From Ectocarpus siliculosus (Eukaryota > Sar > Phaeophyceae > Ectocarpales > Ectocarpaceae): a DNA stretch of 64,000 nucleotides. The notes below the pieces were generated by a model. The model saw nothing but the letters and a program-made list of their open reading frames with translations, did no database searches and was not told where the DNA came from. Below are positions 1 through 13,386 of this stretch, piece by piece (the stretch's first letter is position 1; every line of letters begins with the position of its first letter). Location: NCBI GenBank assembly GCA_000310025.1, contig FN649756.1, positions 153,122-217,121 of the forward strand, given 5' to 3'. The position numbers and the translations under genes are program-made.

Positions 1-995
1 CCTGGCGGTTTGGGAGGGCTTGCGCCGCCTACACCGAACGAGAAAAACGTTTGGTCGGAGGAGGAGGCCCCGCCGCCTCCGCCGCCGCCGACGGGGGTGG
101 CAGCGGACGAGCCTTGGAACGGAGTTGCGGTGCCTCCCGGCGTCGCCGGCGCGCTCAAGGGGTAGTGTGAGGGCGCGAGCTCGGTGTGCGGCGGGGGCAA
201 CGGCCCCTCGACCGCCGGGGGGGCGGTGACGGCGGCGGCTAGGATGGGCGGCGGCGGCGGCGGCGCGCTCGCGGAGGCCATCGTCGGCGTTGACAACCGG
301 GGGTCTTGCTCTTGCTGCAGCGGCTGCTGTTGGTGGTGGTGGAGGTGGTGGTGGTGCAACTGCTGCTGGTGCTGTTGGTACAGCTGGTGCTGTTGTTGCT
401 CTTGCTGTGGGTGGTGGAGCGGCTTCTGGGGGTTGTTCCATGTCAGGTGCGACGGAGCACCGTTGCCCCAGGCGTTGACGGCTTGGGCCACTTCAGGGCT
501 GTGGTTCCGGGTGCAAGGCCGTTCGTTCGTTGTCCATGTCCGAGTTTCCGGAGTTCAGTGCAAGCGCAGAGGGCCGGAGGGGGGTTACTTGGTGTTATAT
601 GCGTGCCTTGGTTGTGAGACCGTTTACCATGGGGGGGGGGCGTGCCATTGTGTGGTGTTGGAAAACGGTACAAGTACGTGCCTTATACTGTAGGCTGAGG
701 CGTTAGGGCACGACTTCGTCACCGACGGTCCTACCACTGACTAACCCAGCAGAGACCACCACCCTACGAAAAAATGGCCTATCCCTAACCCTAAACCGTC
801 ACCTAATTTTTACCTGCAAGGAGCCGTAGGCGGACTCCCATCGCTGTGGGACATGTCGCTCCCGACGTGGCTTAGCCGCTGGGCTAGGTCTCCGGCCGGC
901 CCGCGCATGCCGGCGCCGCCGCCGGAACCAGGTGGGATGACTCTACGATCTCCTCCGCCGCTGTTCTGCTGCTGCAGCTGCTGCTGGTGGTGGTG

Positions 996-1036
<41 letters not shown>

Positions 1037-4000
1037 GGAGGTGGTGGTGCTGTTGCTGCTTTGTGCTGCCGCCGGCGATGTTGCCGTTACCCCCCGCCGG
1101 GGCGCCGTGGGTACGTTCATGCTCGACGCTCCCTTCCGCGATGAGGCGCTTCAGCATGGCCACCGCCGTGTCGACGTTTTTTCTGTCTCCCGTCACGCAG
1201 AACGTCGACATCTGTCGACCAACAGCAGCATAGGGCGGGCACCGCGTCAGCCAAAAACACAAACATCGGCACAAGGCGCGTCGTTCATGTTACGTTTGAT
1301 AGGTCCAGCCCATCACAGCAGCAAGCGAGTCATGACCCTAGCTAGCTACCCCATGATGAGGCAATCCATGCCGCCACCTTTACTACAGTCAATCTGTGTG
1401 TCTTTCAACTCTTTTTGGTTGTGTCAACAGGTGCCTCGCCGACCAGACAAAAGTTCACAGCTCAAACTCAATACCGCGCATGGATATCCAACCAATACAC
1501 ACATACAACACATGCAGCGAGTGATGGTACGTAGCCTTTCCTATATACTCGTACAACTTAGGGTTAGGGTAAGATAAGTTAGTGTTAGGGTAAGATAAGT
1601 TAGTGTTAGGGTAAGATAAGTCAGGGTTAGGGTAAGATAAGTCAGGGTTAGGGTAAGATAAGTCAGGGTTAGGGTTTACTAGGGTGAGTGAGGTTTAGGG
1701 TTGGGGTTGAGTTGTTGAAAAGGGCCTGACCTTGCAGTTTGCGAACACGCAGTTGGCGCCGCTCTCAGCCTGTATCTTGCGGCTGAGCCTCTGGATGGAC
1801 GGCAGCAGGTTAACCGGACACTGAACGGTCTGCGTGACGCCGCCGCCGCTGGTCGACTGCGATCAAGACGAACAAAGACAACAACAACAAAACAGCAATC
1901 AAGTTTTGCGGGCGTAAAGCCGGATAAACGTTTGGGTTGGAGTATGGGTCGGCCGATGCACTCTTGACGATATCTATCGATAATAGCTAATATTACAGTA
2001 GACAGCCTTACCGTGGAGGATGGAAACGGAAATCGTATTTACACAGTAGACAGCCTTACCGCGGAAGGTGGAAATGGAAATGGAAATGGTACACTCTGAT
2101 TCGGCAATCCATTTTTGTGTGGAGGCTCGAATTATTGCTGCACTTTCTCGTCTCGAAAACTGACGCGAGCTGGGAAGATCGACATGTCTCCAAGCATGAG
2201 TTACTGCGGTATGCCAGTATGTCGAAAATTGTTACCTCGTGGGACACATCCTCCCTTATCTTAAAAGTGCAACACCAAAACAAAAGCGTTTGTCGGAAAG
2301 CGACAACACGAAACAAGGAAACAACGTGTTAATTGTTAATCACCTGGGCCTTGGCAATAAACGTGGGAGCCGTTTTGACGAAGTCGTTGACGGTTTCCAT
2401 GGCCCCCTCCACCTCCTGGATGGCCCTCGACTCAACAATCACACACTGCGAACGTAAACGGTTCAAGCAGGTGGTGAGCATGCCCTCGAGTTTCAACAAG
2501 ATCATCACTCATGCTTCCGAGACACGCAAACAAAAGTGGGAAAGGGCCAAAAAGGCCACACGGTGAAAACGTCGAAACAAGCGAGTAGCGCAACAACACT
2601 AAATAAAAGGATCATGTGCGTGGTCGAGCGGTCGAACAGGGTCCTGGGTCTCGGTTCTATGCAGAAACGGGGATAAGTGGGCAGTGGACACACCGCGGGA
2701 TGAGGACCCCGGAAGAAGCAAGCAAGCAAGTAGTGGAGTGTCGTAGGCGAATCAATCCGCCATTTCTAGAGAAAAACAAAACAATAGCATCAGAGCCCTG
2801 CGAAGATACAGGAGCAAAGAGGGGATCAGACTATGTTTACTTTCGCTTGAGAACGTCGAGGGAACGCGGAAGTGATCGAATCACCTTGAAACTAACCTCT
2901 TTTCACAGCGTCATCGCATCCGACTGCGAAGGAAGGTGCAGCGACTCATGAAAAAAACTCATTCGATGGATACCTTAGGAATCGGGTCCTCCTTACCCCA
3001 ACGTCCACAACACAACACGCCTATATAACAGCAGTCCCATAGCGCAGTGCAAAGCCAAAAACATAAAAAAGACGCAATCCAAACCAATGCATTGTACTTC
3101 TATGTACCTGCCCGGGAACATCCACCCAGAGCTCTGTGCCCGTCTGCTGCTTCAGCATGCGCGCGTTGCAGCCCTTGTGCCCGATCACCCAGCCGATGAT
3201 GGACGTGGGCAAGTGAGCCACCGCACGATACCGACCGCCCTTCAACATTGAAATAACAAAATAAAGACAATGAGGGGAAGTTCATGTCAAATAATCTCCA
3301 ACACAACACAGCAGACTCATTCTTGTATGTTTTCTGCGAAACCAAGCATAAAACTGCTCGGAGTGCGAAGAAAAAGCATACCTGACTTGAAACAGTAGTG
3401 GATCATGTCTCGACGAGCTGCGACATGGAAAACGTCTTGAAAATGCGAACAGCGGCAGTAATTGTTCATCTGGGTGAGGACATCTTACACTCTACTACAG
3501 CAGAGTCATTATTAACCAATTACCTGTTCGGACGTCCTCCATGTCAAGGGCTCCTCTGTCGTCTGCTGATGTTGCTGCTGCTGCATGCGGGACCCAATCA
3601 TGGAGCGGTTCTGATCCGCAGACAATTGTTTCAGCCGGGCCTGAAGTTTCAAAACAATAACACAAGAGGGAGATGCATCTCATCTTTGGAAAACCACCAA
3701 CAGAAAAAATCTTGTGCAAACAACGATCCAACCGTGATCGGGACCTATGGCCGCCATGCGTGTAGACGTCACACCTTTGGGCAGTGCGGAACAGGATAGG
3801 ATAGGACAGGGGGGCTGTCGGAAAAAAAACAAGAACCTTATATACGAGTCCCTTCTTTTCTCTTCTTTGTGCTTTCTCTCCTTGTCAGGTCCTGGTCAAG
3901 CCCTTCGTAAATTTCCTTGTTTGTTGAGTCCTTCTCAAGGCTGGCTGTGTTTGTGTCTTTGTCAAACCTGAGAGATAGCACATTCCGTGGGTGGCATGAG

Positions 4001-5185
4001 CTACAGTATGACACCCACGCTAAGCCAATGAAAACGCCACAATTGACAGACCCCAGCTGCTCTTCGTGCTGAAAAAATCTTTCTGAGGTCGAAAGTTCAT
4101 TTTCTACGGCGGCCATAAACTGGCTCCTCACACTAAAAAGTGAAACTGAACTTTCCGGATCGGATTATTTCCGAAACTCCGAAATAACACGTTCAAATTA
4201 ACCATTCTTTGGAGGCATTGGGACCTTATGCCAGACACCCCAGTGCTCGACCTGAGAGACCAGTCACGTCTACTTCGGACGCTTTTTTTGCTGAAAACCA
4301 CACACTACGATCCGGCATCGGATTCTATACTAATATACTCTGTTGTGGAGTGAACGTTTTTTGAACGTTCTCCTTCTTCTGTAGGTGCGGTGGGTTCGGG
4401 TGTGTATGTACGCGTGGTCTCCATTCAGTATTAGCGTACACGTTGTCTTCAATCAAAGAAATACTGCCCTTTCAAGACACAATCACAGTCGAAGGGGATG
4501 AGTTGAAGTCTTTGCAGTGGGTGGAAAAAAAAATGGCTGGATATTTGCTTATTTCCAGTCTGTGTAAGCCTATTACATTGAGCCTAACCCGTAATGGCTC
4601 TTTAGAAAGTATATAGAAAATCAATCAAAGAAAGACTGCCCAGGCGAGATAACACCACAGTCGAAGGGGTTGTGTTGAAGGCTTTGCAGTGAGTATTGTC
4701 CTCTCCGCCCGACGTGTCGCATCCCGAGGGCAATCTACGCATGGGTCACCATTTGAGAAAACCACATAGCACCGTACCTCCAGAAATATCGCTGAACCAT
4801 TGAACCCCTTGATTGACAGATTCCCCCCCCGGTCACTGCACCATTGGACCAACCCCCCACCAATGATGACGTGCATTGGCTGTCTCGGGTGACCCGCTTT
4901 GTCTTGTTTGTTTGTCGGTACGGTGGTGGCTCTGACGTGTGTCTTCTTCTGTGTCCCGAAGAGAATGAACATAATACTACTACTGTAGTACCATTATATA
5001 TATAATAGGAGTATATGTGATTGATGCTGTACCTTGGCGGAGCGTCGAAGCTGCTTGAGTCCGTTCACGCCCTTCGAAGCGTCAATTGCCTGTCCCAGGG
5101 ACGCCTGGTTGCCCTGGTCCATGGCCTCTTGCAGCCTCATCTGTACCCTGTCTACGGCAGACGCCATCGCACCCTGCCCTAACTC
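1..5185 (-). CDS. KH-domain RNA-binding protein, partial at the left edge
   Basis: Seven minus-strand exons join with GT-AG sites and matching phases: 5033-5185, 3524-3640, 3108-3239, 2344-2445, 1731-1856, 814-1211 and 1-498, the last open to the window edge. The first exon encodes a helical segment (LQEAMDQGNQASLGQAIDAS) with a well-placed ATG at 5165-5167; an earlier exon is possible because a splice acceptor precedes it. Exons 3 and 4 build one type-I KH domain (IIGWVIGHKGCNARMLKQQT, with the GHKG loop that grips single-stranded nucleic acid). Exons 5 and 6 build a second KH domain whose GxxG loop is degenerate but whose C-terminal strand and helix are clear (FCVTGDRKNVDTAVAMLKRL). The rest is Gln/His-rich, then Pro, Ala and Gly-rich, as in many mRNA-binding regulators. 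The role in RNA binding is inferred from the KH fold; target and compartment are unknown. Confidence 0.87.
998..1035. repeat. CTG/CAG microsatellite coding polyglutamine
   Basis: An uninterrupted GCT run inside the sixth exon of the KH gene is read on the minus strand as polyglutamine flanked by histidine runs. The length is likely variable between individuals. A second Gln/His-rich stretch lies in the next exon at about 300-420. Confidence 0.9.
1559..1680 (+). repeat. Telomere-like minisatellite in a KH-gene intron
   Basis: About six tandem copies of a roughly 20-21 base unit built around GTTAGGGTAAGATAAGT lie in the intron between exons 1731-1856 and 814-1211. The unit contains the telomere-type core TTAGGG. 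A separate short stretch of CCCTAACCCTAAA lies at about 783-797 in the next intron. Confidence 0.85.
1994..2090 (+). repeat. Short tandem duplication
   Basis: Two copies of a segment of about 45 bases beginning ACAGTAGACAGCCTTACCG lie next to each other in a KH-gene intron. A shorter relative (ATAGACAGCCTTAATAATA) lies at about 5991. Confidence 0.7.
4446..4690 (+). repeat. Diverged direct repeat pair
   Basis: A segment of about 75 bases (AATCAAAGAAATACTGCCC ... GTCGAAGGGGATGAGTTGAAG ... TTTGCAGTG, abbreviated) recurs about 170 bases downstream at roughly 4616-4690 with scattered changes. Both copies are in the large intron between KH-gene exons 5033-5185 and 3524-3640. No coding signal was seen. 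Confidence 0.6.
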
Positions 5186-8100
5186 CTGAATATGGCCACA
5201 ACCGAGAAAACACACATACATGTAGAGAGGACACAGACAGGTAGCCAACGGGAACGTAACGGTGGTGAGGAGTATAGAGGAGGTAATGCTACATAGCACG
5301 CCTTGAGTAGCCCCATTGTAAGCACCATGCTCTGCCGTTGCATGTTACTATACTGTAGCCTCGTAACAATTATTATTCGGATATTACATGCGTTACATAC
5401 ATAAGAGACCCAGAGAGACTACCCGCTAGAGATATAAGAAAATGTTGAAGTCTGTAGAGTGATACTTTCTCCCCGGCAGTCTGGTCTCTCTCTCGTTCCC
5501 ATCCTTAAATCTCAAACCAACAGCTCCGGGACTACAGTACACTCGGGTGCTACTATCACCGCACGACGATCGATCGATCCCTGCCTCCCCGTTGCCACGA
5601 GTAGACTAGTCGTATTCCTCCACGATACATTCGTACGCATGCGACTGTGCACTCATCGCCGGGCAGACCCTCCGAATTTCTATGATAGTTATGGTTGGGT
5701 TGGGTTGCATTCGCCATTGCCACCCAGCAGATCGGCTGTTCCGGCAGTACGACATTGCAACTACTCCCTACTTCTAGCGTTCTTTCGTCATCTCGCCTCG
5801 GGGGGAAATAAATCCTCACAGGGGGGGGGAGGTACTGCTGTACTTTGGTGATGACAAACATATTAACTGGGGTTATATCTCGAACGGGTACGTAAATAGT
5901 CTTCAATGACGTTTATCTTTTAGAAAACAATGTGTATCATACCGTAGAATCCTTAGTAGACTATTCCTCCGACGAAACTACAGGCTGCATATAGACAGCC
6001 TTAATAATATGTGCTGCGTTCAAGCGTTAAATGTTAGTGTTGACACGACCGTTGGCACGACCGTTGGCACCACCCGAACTACGGACGGTACATGTGATTT
6101 ATTACTATGCGTGCAGCTGCCTGCAGACTTAACTAAATACGTAATGATTTCCCGAACCTTTGCGGCACGGTTTACCCTAGGCCGGGGGGGCAGCGAAATT
6201 GTCTCACGCGTCAAGCGTGTTCCCCCCGTATGCACAGACAAATCAAGTTCGTTGTGGACATCTTGCCGCGGGTGGCGGGTGGTGTAGCCTGGTTTTCTAT
6301 GACACGCCGCGGCATGCGACTCTGAATCTGTCGCTGGCTCTACAATACCCTACCAGTAGATTTTATTAATACATGCATGAGTTGTTCCTTACATGGTACA
6401 CCTCAAGACAAGCTACCGCTGTACGGTTTTTTGACGAAGTGCGCTCACCACAAGGATTAGGATTGACAATAAAAAGCGTGCGCATCGCACCATGAGCAGC
6501 AGTCTCGGCTTTATGCTCGGTCTGGTTATTGATCACTCGGGATGTCTTTGTCATTGTTTGCAAAGCCCTGGAACATCGCTTGCTTTATCGTAGTAGGAAA
6601 GAGGCGACCCAGTTGGCTGAAAGCAGAAAAGAGGCAGCGGGTTCGTTTGTGCGTCAATGCTCGTTTGTGCGTCAATGCACAGCGAGCATCCAAGCAGTCG
6701 CGACAAAGGCTATCTGTGAGTTGCGCACGAAAAAAAGGAGACACATCGGTGGGAGTTAGATCGATGATTGAGAAAATATATGCAGAGGGCCAGCGACAGC
6801 AACGAGCTGCTGTCTACATGGCAAAATTTTTCATATATTGCACTACTGCTGTAAGACTGCTGCATGCATATGTGTAGAGCCTCTTGTATGCGCTGTGAGG
6901 CGGGACGCAAGATAAAATATCTTCGAAAACCATCATACACCATACACCTATCGCTGGATCGACAGCAACGCTCCTTCTCTCTCTCCCGTCCCCCTCATCA
7001 GCGTATTAAGCAAATCTTTGCTAACACCAGCAGCTGAGTGTCTGGAGGGCGTCGCCCATGCTCCTCTTTCGTACTACCGCGCACAGCAGCAGTGTAGATG
7101 CACTCCCTCCATCTGAAAAACACCCCGCCGCCGTTGCCTTGCATCTCTCTCTGCAGATAATAGACAGACATGTTCTTGTCTGAAAAAAAAGAAACAGCAT
7201 CGTGCACAGGAGAGCCCTCACTCAATACCGTAGCGCTATTTGGCGTGTGATCGCACGCCAAGCAGCCTGGTTCGAGTCTAAAACACTGGGCAAAGCGCTC
7301 GGGGCCGCAAAGCGATAGAGCGGGCGCATTCGGCGCGGCAGCAGTATCCATGTTTTTCCAGCTTGAGACAGCGCGCTAGGCGGGCCGCGGCCTGCTGAAC
7401 AATCATTGCGCAGGCTGGTCGTGCAAAAAGCAGCCTTGCAACAAAAGCAACCGCATCGATGCTAGCAGACGGGGACGGCAGATCCGTACGACCACCACAG
7501 CTGCACGGGTGGGGATCTCTCTGTTGCGCGCCTCTACCCCCCCCCCGGGGTGAGCAGCATCGATGGCATCATGGCGTCATCGTAAACGCTAAAATGCCAC
7601 TGCCCGCGGCTGGCTCTAATTGCGCAGTAGAGTTGTTGAGGAGGAACATCGCACGTTCCACTTCAGCGCTGAACGCTTTAAAGTCTCGAGAGCAGCTGCC
7701 TTTCGGGCGGATACTGCTGCGGCCCGCGGCAAAGTCGCCCAAGGTGATCCCACCACCAACGCAACCCTCCGCCATGGCCATCACCCGGCTATGCACGATC
7801 GTCCTCAGCCAGCTCTATTTCCAATTCGCTGCACCTATGGTTGTTGTTTCAGGTGAAGCTGAGCACACAGGTTTAGTCTAGAGAGAGAGCCAGACCAAAA
7901 AAACACAAAGCGACAAACAAAATCGCCGACACGTACCTACCTGTGGATAGCGAAGATAAATCTTGGTTGCCTTGGATCGCGTTGGCCAAGGCTGGCAAAG
8001 GTGTCTGCTGCACGTCGGATTCCCAGTGTCGGGAGTCGGTGAGGTCGAAAACAGAGAGAGAGCGGAGCATGTGGTGGTGTGATGTTGTGGGTCTGTTGAC

Positions 8101-9853
8101 AGCAAATTGGCTGGCCAATGAAAGACGCCGGTCTTCGCGGTACGAAACGACTTTTTGTACGGTACGGAACACGGACGAGGGAAAATAATATGGGTCAAGT
8201 TCTAGAACACGTCCATTATCTCAATTATCTCGCTGTCTGTCGGGCGTGTAGGCTATGTTGTTTGCTCTCCCTTCGTGTGCTGCTGTGGCCGGTATCAATC
8301 TGTTCATGGCCAACGGGAGTCATACCTGGAGAATCCCGCAAAAACGCGTGAAACAACAACTACAAGCAGGACGCTGTATGTAGTACTGAAATTTTTATGC
8401 ATGGGACGGGACAGAGTTCAGAGTAGAAAAAACAAGCCGGACAACAGCAAGTTGTACAACGTGCGATGACACCTACAGGGGACAGCAAGAAGAGAGGAAG
8501 AAGCGTACCCATCGATCGCTCCATTCAATTGTTCAGCGTTGTTAATAATACGTATAATACAGCGTAGATATGCACACATACGAAGACAAATAATGTAGAC
8601 CCGTGTTGTCAAATTTAAGCAAAATTCGAATTTCGATGCAGAGCTTGTGTCAGAGGTCCTAACGGGTGTGAGCGTTCTGCACAGGGAAAAAAGAACGCTA
8701 TTAATAGTCGAGCCAAGGAAATTCGCTCGAAATGCACATCAACGCATCATACCCTGCGCCTGTTCACAGCTTACTTACAGTGCAGTACTTCAAGTAGGAC
8801 AATAGATCGATTTCCCTTCCTTGAAGCAGCCAAAACAGGACCGCTATGTATCAGCTCTTTGCAGTACATTTGATACTACAATATAATCTAGATGATAGTG
8901 GGCCGTGGGTACGAATTAACGGCATGCCACAGAGAATAATCCGAAGCGGTCACCCACCTATGCGGTGTTGGAGTCATTGTTGCCGTTGGCTTCACTTTCA
9001 AGATCGATCTAAGCTCTACCTGTCGCCGCTCTTCAAGGCAAGAAGCGAACTACTAGGTGTTGACCCCTGCCAGAATGCAGGCGCTTCACGGTGCACCTCA
9101 AACTCCAGCATGGTGGTCCCGGATCATGGAGCCGGGAACATGGGGTGTGCATGACACATGCGAAGAACGCAAGGCCTAAAGAGGATCAAGCTCTACGGTA
9201 ACGTAAGGGTGTCATTGACACCGTCATACCCGTGGACACGAACGGAACGGCACCAAACCGGTGCTAAACAGCTGATTTCAGCAGACGGACCGTGTCCTTT
9301 TCCATGGGCCCACAGGACATAAACGCCTACAAACCCTCAACCCCAAAACGGCGAGTAGAGATCCAGCCACACTCTTATCGCTTCGATATCTTCCGTAGTA
9401 GCGTAGGGCCTAACTGGTAAATCAGGCATGCTGGTGAATGAGGAGAACCGAGAGTGAACACAAGGGTATTTCATCGAGTGGCTACACAGACCGCCGGAAC
9501 ACACACACGCCCCCTCCACGGCATCACAATCTGCGCAATCCCTTGAAAGCCCTTTCAGCTGAGACCCTCGAACAGCTGACAGGATGGACCACCTTGGGGG
9601 TAGAAGTGATCAACATGGCGGTGGCAGAACCATCTGATCCTGCCGTGTGAAACGGCCATACTACGCGCGAAGCACCACAGATGCTACTCATAGGCCGACT
9701 GCTGTACCGCCAGGCACGCGTGTTCCACATTCAGAACTTGACCACATACGGCAGACGTCGCGACTTCCCCACTCCGCAAAAGAAACCGTAACCTATCCAA
9801 GGACAAATGAGACGTCTTTTCACGGTAGTCGAGGCGTTTTTCTCTCGCCCCCA
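5186..9853. other. Between KH gene and derlin: no firm gene
   Basis: No convincing complete gene was found. Two weak minus-strand exon candidates exist. One starts at ATG 7351 (MDTAAAPNAPALSL) and could splice at a GTATTG near 7225, in a phase that would fit the first KH exon. The other spans roughly 7943-8086 and reads TPLPALANAIQGNQDLSSL before a GTAGGT donor. Either could be a 5' exon of the KH gene. A 15-base direct repeat (GTTTGTGCGTCAATG) lies at about 6645-6678. The stretch 8.2-9.8 kb shows nothing recognisable apart from the derlin 3' flank. Confidence 0.4.
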
Positions 9854-12800
9854 TCAGTCGTCGTGCAAGTGCCCCTGTCCGACATCGGGTACCGGAACCA
9901 CTGCTGGTACATCCTGACGGTCCACGGCAGGCACCTGCCCGCAAAGCTGCTGTACAATCCTAGGCGCGCGCATGAGCTGAGCGAGACACGAAGGTCGAGC
10001 AAGGAACGCCAAGGTAGAGGGGCAAGGACGGGTTCAATTTTCACCTACGAGAGGTCGGGATGGACAGCTACGAAGGGACCGGAGTGTTGCCGACCACTTC
10101 TCCTGTCCCATGGGTTGGTGCTTGACTCGCAGAACCGAGGCGAAGAGAAGGGATAGCCGGCAGAACATCCGTGCTGCCGATGACTACAGACGTATGGCTC
10201 ATGCACTAACGTTTCATTCGAAGCTCTGGGGCAAAGACGTGTGCCTTTGGGCGATCCCATCTATTGCTACTGTAGTGGACTACTCTAGAATACTTGTACC
10301 ATGATGCACATTGGCGCTAGCGGGCACGACACTGAACGGCGGTGCGATCGGTCTTGAACACGGAACACGGAACACGGGACACGGAATCGACACCACATCA
10401 CACCACATTTCCCGACTTGGGGGTTTTGCCAAACCCGGGACCATCGATGAACAAAAGCATTTTACTTGCGGAATGCCATGCAAGTACGCATGCAAGGACG
10501 GAGGTCGCCAGCAAAACGGGGCCAGGACAGCCGGTGCACGCTAATTTGACCCGGCATAAGATACGACACATAGATGCGTTCCAACCTTTCTTTAAGGCGT
10601 AAATAATCCCGATAGCGGTTTGAGAAGGAAGGATGCCCCCCCCCCAGACAATAAACACGCTCCCAAAGGCCGGCCAGGGATTATCCCAAACAGCAGAGTA
10701 AATCCAACGGGTCGCACGCTAAGTCTAGGGTTGCATGAATGCTCCGCACACACCTGCTTCCACTTCCAGCCCCTGATGTTCGCCACTTCCGGGTATACGA
10801 ACTCTAGGAAATAGAAAAGGTGACCAACGGCGATGCCCAACTGAGGACACGAGCGACAGGATTACGTCAGAGGGGGCGGGTGGGTCGAAGGAGGGAGACG
10901 CACAGGACAAGTCTAAGAGGGGACAAGGCCAACAAGTGTTCAGAAATACAACAGATTGGGTAAACTGAGCGACAGCGCGCGGTATCTATGTTTGTCAGCA
11001 TGTTGAGGGCAGATGGATCATTGGCCCGGTGGTTTCGTAACGTGGACAACCATGATGTGCACTACCATGTTGTGCACGATGTGTGCCCCCGCCCGACACG
11101 GCGCCTATTCGAAGACGACAGACTACACCGCCTGCACACCAAGGTGCCTCAACTTGCACCGAAGCAGCGTCGCCCTTCCGAAGCTATGCAGGTAGTACCA
11201 TGATATCAGGACAGGGCAATTTTGGGGTTTACCACAAGACAGCGGTAATTGCTTCTCGGAGAACATATCTACGCGTAGGCGAGAGGCGGAAAGCACGCAC
11301 CAGATCGCTTTTCAGCGGCGATCCTAGAACTGCCGACAGGAGGAGCAGGACCCACGGTAAGTACGGCGCGGTGAAGGGGAACATCCCCAGCAGGTTCATT
11401 CTCACGTGCTCGTTTCTCCTGCCGACGCAAGGACGTAAAAAAGGGCCCAACAACGGACGAGGGTAAGCCACGTGTAAAATGCCGGCATGTGCGCAGCAGC
11501 AGTGCGTGCGACCGTCAGATTATCGACGAGGGACTTACTCCACGTGCCTCCTGGCATAGCAAAGAAAAAGAGGGTGGTAATGGGCAGCATGCCATGCTGC
11601 CCCGGAAACAGTACTTAACGCTTGTATGGGGCAGAAAACAAATGGGCCGAGACAACTCTTCGTTCATATTACAAATAGTGTGCCACGCCTTGCCACCGCT
11701 GAACCGCAAGTGAGCCCTTTTGCGTGCAGCTAGATACCTCCCTCCACGTTCGTCCCACGCGCTTTTACCTAGAGTCAGCTCCACCAGCATGGTCTGCGGA
11801 AGATCAAACACGCTCTTCCTGCAGCACCGAGTAAACACCATTCATGTCTACATCTACAGCTACACACAGCATCCGTGCTCATTGTGCTCGCGCTCAAGCA
11901 CCCACCTCCCCCAGACGTAGACCATCATGAACGCCAGCGGTCGGCCAAGGAAGTTCATTGCCAAGTAGGGGGCCGCCCCTATCATGAGCGAAGCGCAGAA
12001 CAGCAAGAACCACACGAAGTCTCCCGTTCTCCCCCTGAAGTCTCCCTCCTCGAGTAATCGGCTATATCTCACCTGGTTTGGTGTGCCAGCGGGTAACAGG
12101 CAGAGATAGGCGATTGTTCTAGGTGCTTCAAAACGCTACCGGGCTTACGATGGTACCCGATTTCCTTTCCCGTTCAGAGAAAAAGAGCGCAGTGTATGTA
12201 AACTTCGTAGAGACTAGATCTAGACTAGACTACTGAATGTAGCCTTTTGAGATGAGCTCACGTTCCCTTTTCTTATTGAGCAAGAAGTCTGACCTTTGCG
12301 CATGTCACCCTGAAACCGCAACTATTGTTGCCCTTTATCGTTGTCCCTTCTGTGGCAACCTTGCTGTACTTGTTGATTAGGTGCTGATGGTAGATACGCA
12401 TCCTTAGTGTTGTTGGATACAGTACTCACGAGGAAGTACATGTGGAAGAGAAAGTGCACGTCCAGCGCCCCGAAGAAGAAGAAGTTGGTTACTAGCCGCC
12501 ACACCTGCCCCTTGCATATCAGCGGCCAGCTGAAGAAGAGCTTCGTCGAAGAGGTGGCATCCAGCTGGCACATGGCCTATCCTCCCACGAAAACGGCATC
12601 AGCGATAAGCAAATCGCAAGGTCGGTTGGGTGCACAGCATAGTACTACATATTGCCGAGACGATACTTGCATTTACTCTGCCTCAAGTGATCGTTAGACA
12701 ATTGATGAGTGGCTGGTCATTCTGTCACGGTGATTCGACGCAACAACGTGGGGTTGCTGCTGCTGCAACATAGGAAAGATTCCAGCAGTAGGTGGGACAC

Positions 12801-13226
12801 GTGTCTCCCCACAAATAAATGGTATGTTTGTTCTCGGAAGAGCACATCGGCAAGTGTTTCAACCGTTTTTGTCTCTCCGACAGAGAGTTCAAAGGGAGAG
12901 CAGTGCCGACATATTCGTGGTTCGCTCCATCGAACCACTACATGGTACGAAGTGGGTGACACGATCTCGCCAACCAACACACCTCAAGGGGGGTCGCGTT
13001 GTTTATATAGCAACGCCGGGGGTTGCACTGGTTGGGTACTGCTTTAGTCTACAAACTGTCTTCCACAGCTGACTGTCTGATGATCGGATCGAGTTGCCGA
13101 TTTCAAATGCAGAGGAAGCTGCGCCTTGGGACTCACCGTTGTAACAAACGCAGCCGTCAGATACACCCGGGTCACCACGGGTATATCATAATACCAAGAT
13201 AGCGGGTCAGCGGGAGCATTGTTCAT
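9854..13226 (-). CDS. DER1: Derlin (Der1 family), ER-associated degradation channel
   Basis: Six exons (13137-13226, 12430-12576, 11906-12072, 11301-11418, 10754-10840, 9854-9976) sum to 732 bases and encode a complete 243-residue protein, the usual derlin length. All junctions are GT-AG with consistent phase. The N-terminus (SWYYDIPVVTRVYLTAAF), the WR motif (GQVWRLVTNFFFFG), the second-loop motif (RLLEEGDFRGRTGDFVW), YVWGRRNEHVRMN, and DLLGIAVGHLFYFLE are all hallmarks of derlins, the rhomboid-like membrane proteins that draw misfolded proteins out of the ER lumen to p97/Cdc48 for ubiquitination. The tail ends LHDD with no visible SHP-type p97 motif. No plastid presequence is visible, so it is more likely the ER derlin than the SELMA plastid version. 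It shares a 160-bp promoter with the RING gene. Confidence 0.96.
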
Positions 13227-13386
13227 CTCGCTATCGTCGTGTGTGCTGTGGTGAATGTGTGTCCTTGCTGTTCCCTACATTGGTTGCTTGACTCTTGCCT
13301 GGGTACCTTATTTGGATAGAATGATCTTGCGGACTCCCTAGGCTGGCACCAGCGACTTACACGCTGCTTCACTCCCCAGCTCCCGT
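13227..13386. promoter_or_regulatory. Bidirectional promoter between derlin and RING gene
   Basis: Only 160 bases separate the two divergent start codons, so both promoters must lie here. The interval contains an inverted CCAAT box (CATTGGTT at 13278) and a 77-base element that recurs upstream of the gene at 24698-25333. Shared control is inferred from the layout. Confidence 0.7.
13278..13354. repeat. 77-bp promoter-associated repeat, copy A
   Basis: This segment matches 25433-25509 at 75 of 77 positions with no gap (key parts CATTGGTTGCTTGACTCTTG, GATCTTGCGGACTCCCTAGG). Beyond it the two copies stay similar after a small insertion in copy B. It lies 52 bases upstream of the derlin start codon and 32 bases upstream of the RING start codon. 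Confidence 0.93.

Noticed and set aside
184-693. Plus-strand frame rich in Cys and Trp at the left edge
   Set aside because: It is the opposite strand of the Gln/His and Pro/Ala-rich KH-gene exon 1-498; the composition follows from CAG and GCC codons on the minus strand.
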